Assembly: GCA_963846855.1 (NCBI GenBank)
Contig: CAWJXK010000009.1
Coordinates: 1 to 64,000, forward strand
Direction of reading: 5' to 3'
Source of the DNA: CAIWHR01 sp963846855
GTDB taxonomy: Bacteria > Pseudomonadota > Gammaproteobacteria > Burkholderiales > Casimicrobiaceae
DNA length: 64,000 nucleotides
Under the pieces are notes generated by a model. That model did not search any database and had not been told where the DNA came from. It saw only the letters and a list, made by a program, of their open reading frames with translations. Numbering within the stretch: position 1 is the stretch's first letter; every line of letters starts with the position of its first letter. The position numbers and the translations under genes are program-made. Positions 37,048-44,871 of the stretch are shown piece after piece.

Positions 37048-37520
37048 GACGGTTTCGGCTCGACGTAGGACGATGCGTCGACCAATTGTCGCGCCAGATG
37101 CCGCGCGAGTTGCAACAGGACCTTGGATGCGATCACGGCGTGGGTGTCAATCAGGTCTTCGAGGTCGCCGCGCGAGAGCGAGGCCAGCACGCAGTCCTCC
37201 TCCGCACGAGCCTGCAGGGCGCGCGGAGCGTTCTCGAGCAGCGCGATCTCGCCGAACACTTCGCCGGCATTGATCTCCCGGACCCTGCCGGTCTCCGCGT
37301 CGCCCTGCCGGCAGATCAGCACGCGGCCCGCGACCACGACATGCAGCGCCTGGCCTTCCTCGCCCTGATCGAAGACGATTTCGCCCTTCAGGTAGTGGCG
37401 GTCGTGCAGCAGGCCGTCGATGACGCCGAGCTCGCGGCGCGACAGCGTCGAGAACAGCGAAAGCTGCCGAAGCGCGCGCAAGCGCGGCGTTTCCGCTCCA
37501 CCCTGCAGGAACCCGAGCAT
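37044..37520 (-). CDS. Cyclic nucleotide-binding domain protein
   Basis: 158 residues from ATG 37520 (ggagg seven bases upstream). A single cNMP-binding domain: LRQLSLFSTLSRRELGVIDG, YLKGEIVFDQGEEGQALHVV, and the phosphate-binding cassette GEVFGEIALLENAPRALQAR with the conserved G-E-I-A-L and Arg. There is no helix-turn-helix, so it is not a CRP-type regulator. Coupling to the AI-2E-type permease suggests it gates or regulates that transporter in response to cAMP or cGMP, which is inference from the overlap alone. Confidence 0.88.
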   Translation of the reverse strand: MLGFLQGGAETPRLRALRQLSLFSTLSRRELGVIDGLLHDRHYLKGEIVFDQGEEGQALHVVVAGRVLICRQGDAETGRVREINAGEVFGEIALLENAPRALQARAEEDCVLASLSRGDLEDLIDTHAVIASKVLLQLARHLARQLVDASSYVEPKPS

Positions 37521-37713
37521 CAACGATCCTCCGTGCCGCCCCCGAAGGGGACGATGCCGCGTATTTCACCCTACAAACCTCGCCCGGAGCAAGCTCGATT
37601 CCGGATCGCAGGACCGCATGTCGGCAAGTCGCCGATCCCGGCGGGCCTCCGATGCGCTCCACGTCGGCGGCATCGGGCGCGGCGCCGACGAACGCCCTCC
37701 TGTCGGGCGGCGG

Positions 37714-38406
37714 TCAGCCGAGGAGGAGAATGTGGACGCGGAACGGCCCGTGCGCGCCGAGCTGGATCGTCTGCTCGATGTCGCCGGTGCGCGACGGCCC
37801 GGAGATCATGTTCATCGCGCGCGGCATCGCGCCCCGCTCGCGCCGGACGAGGTCGAACGCCTCCTCCATGCCGGAGACGATGCGGTCGGGACGAACGACG
37901 GCGATATGCGTGTCGGGCAGCAGCGTCGACGCCGTCGGCGTCTCCGCTCCCGAGAGCACGACCAGCGTGCCCGTCTCGGCGATCGCACAGAACGTCCCCG
38001 TGATGCCGATCCGGTCGTGTCCCTGCGTCGGTCGGGGCTCGATCGCAAGACCCGCCGCCGCCCAGTCGAGGTCGGCGAATTCAGGCCAGCAGACGCCCGC
38101 GCGCGACTGCTGCGCCGCGAGCGCCGGCGGGAGCACCAGCGTGTCGAGATAGCGAGCGACCGCGCCGGGAATCTCCGTGCGCGCGGCAAGCCGCTCGACG
38201 GTGCTCTGCATGTCGGTCGCGCGCTGCAGGAACTTGTCGACGAGCCCGGCGGGCATCGCCGGGCGCGGACCCTGCGCGTGCGCGGCCATGTAGCGCTCCG
38301 CATCGGCGCGCGCTGCGGCGCGATCGCCCGTCTTGCCGAGCGCCTTCTTCACGCGCGCCAATGTGGCGTCGCGCGCGGCGCGATTGGAGGCGAGGGTCGT
38401 GCCCAT
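37714..38406 (-). CDS. lutC: LutC-type LUD-domain protein
   Basis: 230 residues. The LUD domain (HDRIGITGTFCAIAETGTLV, SAETPTASTLLPDTHIAVVR, RTGDIEQTIQLGAHGPFRVH) identifies LutC/YkgG. With LutA and LutB it makes the iron-sulfur lactate dehydrogenase that oxidises L-lactate to pyruvate. It is the last gene of the cluster, starting six bases after the aminotransferase stop. The N-terminal 120 residues are longer than in Bacillus LutC in the helical linker but otherwise ordinary. Confidence 0.9.
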   Translation of the reverse strand: MGTTLASNRAARDATLARVKKALGKTGDRAAARADAERYMAAHAQGPRPAMPAGLVDKFLQRATDMQSTVERLAARTEIPGAVARYLDTLVLPPALAAQQSRAGVCWPEFADLDWAAAGLAIEPRPTQGHDRIGITGTFCAIAETGTLVVLSGAETPTASTLLPDTHIAVVRPDRIVSGMEEAFDLVRRERGAMPRAMNMISGPSRTGDIEQTIQLGAHGPFRVHILLLG

Positions 38407-38412
38407 GTACGC

Positions 38413-39678
38413 CTACTTCCTCGTCCGGCGCACGACGGGAGCCTTCTCGCCAGGAGCCATGTGGCGGCGCACGAAGGCGTCGATGCGCGCCACGCCATCG
38501 CGAATCGCGTCGGGCGAGGCCGCGTAGCTGAAGCGGATGTGCTGGCCTTCGCCGGGTACACGGCGGCCGAAGTGGATGTCGGCAAGCACGGCGACGCCGG
38601 CCTCGATCAGGAGCCGCTTGCGGAAGGCCTCGGAATCCACGCAGCCCGTGATCGAGCAGGCTTCGGTGACGTTGGGCCAGGCGTAGAACGCCCCGCCCGG
38701 CACCCTGCACGAGACGCCCGGCACCTCGTTCAGCAGGCCGACGATGAGATCGCGCCGCGCGAGGAAGCTCTTCCGCATCGCGGCGGCGGCGTCCTGCGGA
38801 CCGGTGATCGCCTCGACCGCCGCCCATTGCGAGATCTGCGACGCGCAGGAATCGGTGTTGGTGATCCAGCGCGTGAACACGGGCGCCAGCGCGCGGTTCG
38901 CCGCAAAGCCGATGCGCCAGCCGGTCATCGCCCACGTCTTCGACGCACCGTCGCAGATGATCGTGCGCTCCTGCATCCCCGGCCGGCGCGCCAGCGTGTC
39001 GAACGCGCCCGCGTAGGCGAGGCGCGAGTAGATCTCGTCGGCATATACCCAGACCTGCGGATGCCCGCGCAGGATCTCGGCGATCGCATCGAGGTCGGAG
39101 GACTGCAGCATCCCGCCGGTCGGGTTGTGCGGCGTGTTGAGGATCAGGAGCTTCGTCTGCGGCGTGATCTTGGCGTCGAGCTCGGCGGGATCGAATGCGA
39201 AGTCGCGCGACTCGCGCAAGTAGATCGGCACCGGCACCGCGCCGTTGGCGGCGATCTGCGACTCGTAGATCGGGAAGCCAGGCACCGGATAGACGACCTC
39301 GTCGCCGGCTCCGTAATCGGTGACCGATGCGATCGCATACGCGATGAACGGCTTCGCGCCGGCGCCGATCACGACGTCGTCGGGCTTCACGTCGATGCCG
39401 CGCCGGGTGCCGATGTCCTTCGCCGCGGCGGCGCGCAGCTCGTCGATGCCGGCCGATGGCGTGTAGCCGTGCTTGCCCGCGCGGATCGCCGCGATCGCGG
39501 CGTCCTGCACGTTCACGGGCGTCGGGAAGTCGGGCTGGCCGATGCAGAACGAGACGATGTCCTTGCCCTGCCGCAGCAGCGCGTTGACCTCGGCCAGGAC
39601 GACGAACGCGTTCTCGGTGCCGAGCGACTCGGCGCGCCGCGACAGCGGAGGCGCGACGCCGGCGTGCGGAGCGTTCAT
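38413..39678 (-). CDS. PLP-dependent class I/II aminotransferase
   Basis: 421 residues. Fold type I aminotransferase of the aspartate/alanine group: KDIVSFCIGQPDFPTP, GYTPSAGIDELRAAAA, NTPHNPTGG, VYADEIYSRL (PLP-binding Asp and Tyr), the Schiff-base lysine in ICDGASKTWAMTGWRIGF and the substrate-binding Arg in GQHIRFSYA. The ATG overlaps the lutB stop (ATGA), and it lies between lutB and lutC, so it is part of the lactate operon. An alanine or other 2-oxoacid transaminase acting on pyruvate would fit, but specificity cannot be read from the sequence. Confidence 0.92.
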   Translation of the reverse strand: MNAPHAGVAPPLSRRAESLGTENAFVVLAEVNALLRQGKDIVSFCIGQPDFPTPVNVQDAAIAAIRAGKHGYTPSAGIDELRAAAAKDIGTRRGIDVKPDDVVIGAGAKPFIAYAIASVTDYGAGDEVVYPVPGFPIYESQIAANGAVPVPIYLRESRDFAFDPAELDAKITPQTKLLILNTPHNPTGGMLQSSDLDAIAEILRGHPQVWVYADEIYSRLAYAGAFDTLARRPGMQERTIICDGASKTWAMTGWRIGFAANRALAPVFTRWITNTDSCASQISQWAAVEAITGPQDAAAAMRKSFLARRDLIVGLLNEVPGVSCRVPGGAFYAWPNVTEACSITGCVDSEAFRKRLLIEAGVAVLADIHFGRRVPGEGQHIRFSYAASPDAIRDGVARIDAFVRRHMAPGEKAPVVRRTRK

Positions 39679-41084
39679 GATCGCCTCTTCGCGGCGTAGA
39701 GCTCGCGGAACGTGCGGCCCTGGGGCGCCGGCATGTCGCGCTCGTCGGTCCAGCCGCGGCCGATCGGCAGCGTATGGATCATTCCCTTGGCGCCGCCCAT
39801 CCACTTGAGGACGCGCACTCCGATGCGGCTTGCGAAACCGTACAGCGCGGGCCGCTGCGCGCACCACGACCAGACCGCGAGCCCGGTGCGCTCGTACCAC
39901 GGGCGCAGGCCCTCCTCGAACGCACGCTCGCGCAGCTTGCGCTGCAGGTCCGGCAGCGGAATCCTGACCGGGCACACGACGCCGCACTGGTTGCACATCG
40001 TCGACGCCGCGGGAAGGTCCTGCGCCTGCTCGAGGCCGACGTACATCGGCGTCAGGATCGAGCCGATCGGGCCGGGATACACCCACCCGTACGAATGCCC
40101 GCCGACGTTCTGATAGACCGGGCAATGGTTCATGCAGGCGCCGCAGCGGATGCAGCGCAGCGCCTCGCGGACCGTGCTGCCGAGCACGGCGCTTCGTCCG
40201 CTGTCGACGATGATGAAGTACATGTGCTCGGCGCCATGGAATTCGCCCGCGCCCTTGGCGCCGGTCAGCACGTCGACGTAGTTGGAGATCGACTGCCCGG
40301 TCGACGAGCGCGGCAGGAGGCGCATCAGCGTCGCGACGTCCTCCAGCGTGGGGACGATCTTCTCGATGCCGGAGATCGCGACGTGCACCTTCGGCAGCGT
40401 GGTCGTCAGCGTCGCATTGCCCTCGTTGGTGACGAGCACCACGGAGCCCGTCTCCGCGACGAAGAAATTGCCGCCGGAGATGCCCATGTCCGCGGTCAGA
40501 TAGTGATCACGCAGGACGCCGCGCGCCTCGAGGCAGAGCTCGTCGATGCCCAGCTTCATCGGCGTGCCGTGCGTCTTGCGGAAGAGCTCCGCCACCTCTT
40601 CCTTCGACTTGTGCAGCGCCGGGCCGATGATATGCGACGGCGGCTCGTAGTCGTTGATCTGCAGGATGTACTCGCCGAGGTCGGTCTCGACCACCTTCAT
40701 TCCCGCGGCCTCGATCGCGTGGTCGAGCGCGGATTCCTCCGAGACCATCGATTTCGACTTGATGATCTTCTTCACCGCGTGCTTCGCGGCGATCTCGATC
40801 ACCAGCGCGTTGACGTCGGCCGGCGTCTCCGCCCAGAGGACCGTCGCGCCGCGGGCCGCGGCGTTGCGCTCGAACGTCTCGAGCCAGACGTCGAGCTCGT
40901 CCAGCGCACGGTTGCGGATCGCCTTGGCGGCGTCGCGCGTGCCTTCGAAGTCGTCGAGCTCGACCAGCGACTCGCGCCGCTTGGCCACGAACTTGCCCTG
41001 CATCTTCTTCAGATTGAGCTGCAGGCGCTCGTCGTTGAGCTTGACGTGCGCCATTTCCTTGAAGTGCATCGAGGCGACTTTCAT
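39675..41084 (-). CDS. lutB: LutB iron-sulfur protein of lactate oxidation
   Basis: 469 residues. N-terminal LUD domain (about 40-290, KKIIKSKSMVSEESALDHAI, GISGGNFFVAETGSVVLVTN), then two ferredoxin-type 4Fe-4S motifs, RCIRCGACMNHCPVYQ and MCNQCGVVCPV, and a C-terminal LutB-specific region. It is the central electron-carrying subunit of the LutABC L-lactate dehydrogenase, probably delivering electrons to quinone at the membrane. The ATG overlaps the lutA stop by four bases. Length fits the family. Confidence 0.94.
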   Translation of the reverse strand: MKVASMHFKEMAHVKLNDERLQLNLKKMQGKFVAKRRESLVELDDFEGTRDAAKAIRNRALDELDVWLETFERNAAARGATVLWAETPADVNALVIEIAAKHAVKKIIKSKSMVSEESALDHAIEAAGMKVVETDLGEYILQINDYEPPSHIIGPALHKSKEEVAELFRKTHGTPMKLGIDELCLEARGVLRDHYLTADMGISGGNFFVAETGSVVLVTNEGNATLTTTLPKVHVAISGIEKIVPTLEDVATLMRLLPRSSTGQSISNYVDVLTGAKGAGEFHGAEHMYFIIVDSGRSAVLGSTVREALRCIRCGACMNHCPVYQNVGGHSYGWVYPGPIGSILTPMYVGLEQAQDLPAASTMCNQCGVVCPVRIPLPDLQRKLRERAFEEGLRPWYERTGLAVWSWCAQRPALYGFASRIGVRVLKWMGGAKGMIHTLPIGRGWTDERDMPAPQGRTFRELYAAKRRS

Positions 41085-41812
41085 TGGCCGCCCTTCCCGG
41101 TCAGCACCTCGGCGACGTGCAGGACCCTGGTCGTCGTGTCGCCGCGGCGACGCAGCCGGCCTTCGATGTTGAGCATGCAGCCGAGATCGCCCAGCACAAC
41201 GGCGCCCGCCTTCGTGCCGACGACGGCCTCGCACTTGTTGTCCGCAAGGCGAGCCGAGATCTCGCCGAACTTGATGGAGAATGTCCCGCCGAAGCCGCAG
41301 CAGACCTCGCATTCGTCCATTTCGGTGAGCGAGAGCCCAGGCACCTTCGCGAGCAGCGCGCGCGGCGCAGACTTGACGCCCATCTCGCGCAGCCCGGCGC
41401 AGCTGTCGTGGTAGGTGATGGTGCCGTCGTAGCGCCCGGGCACGCGCTCGAGCTTCAGGACGTCGACCAGGAACTGCGTGAGCTCGAAAGTCTTGGCCGT
41501 GAGGGCGGCAATGCGCGCCGCCATCGCGGGATCGTCGGTGAAGAGGTCCGCATAGTGCGTGCGGATCATGCCGCTGCACGAGCCCGACGGCGCCACCAGG
41601 TAATCGCAGGATTCGAACTCGGCGAGCACTTTCGCCGCCAGCGCCTTCGCGTCGGCGCGATCGCCGGAGTTGTAGGCCGGCTGGCCGCAGCACGTCTGCG
41701 TCGGCGGAACGAAGACTTCGGCGCCGCCCGACTCGAGCAGCTCGATGGCGGCGAACCCGATCGACGGGCGCATCAGGTCGACGAGGCAAGTGACGAAGAA
41801 GCCGACGCGCAT
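41081..41812 (-). CDS. lutA: LutA, CCG-domain iron-sulfur oxidoreductase subunit
   Basis: 243 residues from ATG 41812 (MRVGFFVTCLVDLMRPSIGF). The frame extends to a TTG at 41845 without support. Two cysteine-rich CCG domains: PTQTCCGQPAYNSGD with an earlier CLVD cysteine, and YHDSCAG with DECEVCCGFGGTFS, each expected to hold an iron-sulfur cluster. It is the first gene of lutA-lutB-aminotransferase-lutC and about 110 bases downstream of nuoN on the same strand, so read-through from the nuo operon is possible. No LutR or LldP gene lies in the window. Confidence 0.94.
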   Translation of the reverse strand: MRVGFFVTCLVDLMRPSIGFAAIELLESGGAEVFVPPTQTCCGQPAYNSGDRADAKALAAKVLAEFESCDYLVAPSGSCSGMIRTHYADLFTDDPAMAARIAALTAKTFELTQFLVDVLKLERVPGRYDGTITYHDSCAGLREMGVKSAPRALLAKVPGLSLTEMDECEVCCGFGGTFSIKFGEISARLADNKCEAVVGTKAGAVVLGDLGCMLNIEGRLRRRGDTTTRVLHVAEVLTGKGGQ

Positions 41813-41920
41813 GGGTTCGACGACCGGATGGAGGCTGAAAGGCAAAGCGGGTAGGCAATCTTAGCACGCACCTCGCGCTGCCTGCTCCTCAACGGCGCGG
41901 CGGCATTGCGCCGAACCGCT

Positions 41921-43366
41921 TCAGAGGAATCCGGAGTTGACCAACGCCACCACGCACCAGCCCATGAGATGCTGCGGGAAGATGCCGAGGGCGAGCAGCG
42001 CGATGCCGTTGCCCGAGAGCAGCGCCCGCGTGTCGGCGCGGGCGACGATCGGCGCACTGTCGGTGGCATCGTCGAAATACATGAGCTTCACGATGCGAAG
42101 ATAATAGAACGCACCAATGAGCGATGCGAGCACCGCGACCACGGCCAGCCAGACGAATCCGGCGTTGACGGCGGCCTCGATCACGGAGAATTTCGCGTAG
42201 AACCCGGCCGTCGGCGGAATGCCGGCCAGCGAGAACATCACGATCAGCATGATGAAGGCCCACCAGGGAGAGCGCTGGTTCAGTCCCTTGAAGTCCGAGA
42301 GCTGGTCCGCTTCGAAGCCCTCGCGCGCGAGCAGCATGATCATGCCGAAGGAGGCCAGCGTCGTCAGCGCGTAGACCACGACGTAGAACATCGCCGCGCT
42401 GAACCCGTCGAGGTTCGCCGTCAGGAACCCCATCAGCATGTAGCCCATGTTGGCGATCGTCGAGTACGCCAGCATCCGCTTCAGGCTCGTCTGCGCGATC
42501 GCGATCAGGTTGCCGAGGATCATCGACAGCAGCGAGAGCACCATCAGCATGCCCTGCCAGTCGAACTCGAGCGCGGGCAGCCCGCCTTGGAGCAGGCGCA
42601 GCATGAACGCGAACGCGGCAATCTTGGGGGCGCTGCCGATCATCAGCGTGATCGCGGTCGGCGCCCCGTCGTACACGTCGGGAACCCACATGTGATAAGG
42701 CACCGCGCCCAGCTTGAACGCGATCGCCGACACGATGAACACGAGGCCGAACAGCAGGATCATCCGGTTGCCCTGCCCCGCCAGGATGGCGCGCGTGATC
42801 TGCTCGAGGTCGAGCGATCCCGTGGCGCCATAGATCATCGACATCCCGTACAGCAGCATTCCCGAGGCGAGCGCGCCCAACACGAAGTACTTCATCGCGG
42901 CTTCGGAAGCGCGCTTCGCGCTACGGTCCATCGCCACCAGCGCATACAGCGACAGCGCCTGCAGCTCGAGCCCCATGTAGAGCGTGAGGAAATTGGCGGC
43001 CGAGATCATCACCATCATGCCGAGCAGCGTGAACAGCGCCAGCACGAACGTCTCGCCGCGGAAGAGCCCTCGCGTCGTCAGGTAGTCGCGCGAGAAGAAA
43101 AGCGTGAGCGACACCGCGGTATAGGTGAAGAACTTGAGCAGGTCGGACAGCATGTCGTCGACGACGAGCCCGTTCATCGCCCGGACCGGCTCGTCGCCGG
43201 CGGTCACGATGGTGATGGTCGCGCAGGCGAGGAGCGTCAACTGCGTGAGCCAGTAGCTCGCCCGCTTCTCGGCTTCCGACAGGAACAGGTCGAGGATCAG
43301 GATGACGCAGGCCGCGGCGAGCAGGACGACCTCGGGCAGCACCGGGAGAAGGCTTGGTATCGTCAT
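41921..43366 (-). CDS. nuoN: NADH-quinone oxidoreductase subunit N
   Basis: 481 residues, antiporter-like membrane subunit of complex I, about 14 helices (VVLLAAACVILILDLFL, ANFLTLYMGLELQALSLYAL, YFVLGALASGMLLYGMSMIY, FKLGAVPYHMWVPDVYDGAP). The lysines and glutamate of the proton channel are present in the usual helices (the E of GLELQ, K in FKLGAVP). It ends the nuo operon, ATG 43366 seventeen bases after the nuoM stop. Confidence 0.95.
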   Translation of the reverse strand: MTIPSLLPVLPEVVLLAAACVILILDLFLSEAEKRASYWLTQLTLLACATITIVTAGDEPVRAMNGLVVDDMLSDLLKFFTYTAVSLTLFFSRDYLTTRGLFRGETFVLALFTLLGMMVMISAANFLTLYMGLELQALSLYALVAMDRSAKRASEAAMKYFVLGALASGMLLYGMSMIYGATGSLDLEQITRAILAGQGNRMILLFGLVFIVSAIAFKLGAVPYHMWVPDVYDGAPTAITLMIGSAPKIAAFAFMLRLLQGGLPALEFDWQGMLMVLSLLSMILGNLIAIAQTSLKRMLAYSTIANMGYMLMGFLTANLDGFSAAMFYVVVYALTTLASFGMIMLLAREGFEADQLSDFKGLNQRSPWWAFIMLIVMFSLAGIPPTAGFYAKFSVIEAAVNAGFVWLAVVAVLASLIGAFYYLRIVKLMYFDDATDSAPIVARADTRALLSGNGIALLALGIFPQHLMGWCVVALVNSGFL

Positions 43367-43382
43367 TGCGGGACCCGGGGCG

Positions 43383-44867
43383 TCACAGCAGCTTGCTCCG
43401 TGCGACGTGCGTCAGCAGATCGGCGACCGATGAATGCATCACGTCGATCAGAGGCTTCGGATAGACGCCGATCGCGAGAACGCCGGCGGCGACCGCCGCC
43501 AGCAGCCAGAATTCGCGCCGGTTGATGTCGGTCAGCCTGGCGACGCTGTCGTTGGTCACCGGCCCGTAGATCACCCGCTTGTACATCCACAGGGTGTACG
43601 CGGCGCCGAGAATCATCGTCGTCGCCGCCGCGAATCCGATCCACAGGTTCGATTTCACCGCGGCAAGGATCACCAGGAATTCGCCGACGAATCCCGACGT
43701 GCCGGGGAGCCCCACGTTGGCCATCGAGAACAGCATCATGAAGGCCGCGAACTTGGGCATCGTGTTCACCACGCCGCCGAAATCCGCGATACGGTGCGTG
43801 TGCATGCGGTCGTACATCACGCCCACGCACAGGAACAGCGCCGCCGAGACGAATCCGTGCGAGACCATCTGCACCAATCCGCCCTCGGTGCCGAGCTGGC
43901 TGAACATGAAAAAGCCGAGCGTCACGAAGCCCATGTGCGCGATCGACGAATACGCGATTAGCCGCTTCATGTCGGTCTGCATCAGCGCGACGAAGCCGAT
44001 GTAGATGATGGCGATCAGCGACAGCGCGATCACGAATCCGGTCAGGTAGCGGCTTGCGTCGGGCACAATCGGCAGGATGAAACGCACGAAGCCATACGCG
44101 CCGATCTTGAGCGTGATCGCCGCCAGGATCACCGAGCCGCCGGTCGGCGCCTCCGGGTGCGCGTCGGGCAGCCACGTGTGCAGCGGCCACATCGGCACCT
44201 TGACGGCGAACGACAGGAAGAACGCGATAAACAGCAGCACCTGCACCGGCAGCTCGAGCGGCAGCGGGTACCACTCGAGGATGGAGAACGTCTCGGAGAC
44301 GTTGTAGAGATAGATCAGCGCCACCAGCATCAGCAGCGACCCCAGCAGCGTGTACAGGAAGAACTTGATCGCCGCGTAGACGCGGTTCGGGCCGCCCCAG
44401 ACGCCGATGATGAGGTACATCGGAATCAGCATCGCCTCGAAGAACACGTAGAAAAGCATTCCGTCGAGGGCGCAGAACGCACCATTGATGAGACCGGACT
44501 GGATCAGGAAGGCCGCCATGTACTGCGCGACGCGCTTCTGGATCGCCTCCCAGGCCGACCAGATGACGAAGAGCGTCATCAGGCTGTTCAGCAGCACGAA
44601 CGGCATCGAGATCCCGTCGACCCCGACGAAATAGTAGATGTTGAACCGGAGAATCCATTCGCTGCGTTCGACGAACTGCATGTCCGACGTGCCCGTCTGG
44701 AATCCGAACCACAGCGGCAGCGTGACGAGGAACGAAGCGAGCCCGCCGAGGAGCGCGATACGGCGCGCGATCGGAGCGTCCTGATCGCGGTTGACGAACA
44801 GCACGCCCACGCCGAACGCGATGGGCAGGAAGATGGCGAGGGTGAGATACGGCGGCATCGTCGTCAT
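43383..44867 (-). CDS. nuoM: NADH-quinone oxidoreductase subunit M
   Basis: 494 residues, antiporter-like proton-pumping subunit. FFEAMLIPMYLIIGVWGGPN carries the essential channel glutamate; FAVKVPMWPLHTWLPDAHPE has the lysine and the conserved H-T-W-L-P-D-A-H; DMKRLIAYSSIAHMGFV marks the broken helix region. Start ATG 44867 (a second ATG lies three codons on). It follows nuoL with a short gap and precedes nuoN. Confidence 0.96.
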   Translation of the reverse strand: MTTMPPYLTLAIFLPIAFGVGVLFVNRDQDAPIARRIALLGGLASFLVTLPLWFGFQTGTSDMQFVERSEWILRFNIYYFVGVDGISMPFVLLNSLMTLFVIWSAWEAIQKRVAQYMAAFLIQSGLINGAFCALDGMLFYVFFEAMLIPMYLIIGVWGGPNRVYAAIKFFLYTLLGSLLMLVALIYLYNVSETFSILEWYPLPLELPVQVLLFIAFFLSFAVKVPMWPLHTWLPDAHPEAPTGGSVILAAITLKIGAYGFVRFILPIVPDASRYLTGFVIALSLIAIIYIGFVALMQTDMKRLIAYSSIAHMGFVTLGFFMFSQLGTEGGLVQMVSHGFVSAALFLCVGVMYDRMHTHRIADFGGVVNTMPKFAAFMMLFSMANVGLPGTSGFVGEFLVILAAVKSNLWIGFAAATTMILGAAYTLWMYKRVIYGPVTNDSVARLTDINRREFWLLAAVAAGVLAIGVYPKPLIDVMHSSVADLLTHVARSKLL

Positions 44868-44871
44868 CGCG

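Noticed and set aside
37420..39699. 759-codon plus-strand open frame antisense to lutC and the aminotransferase
   Set aside because: Codon-complement shadow; both minus-strand genes have complete catalytic motifs.
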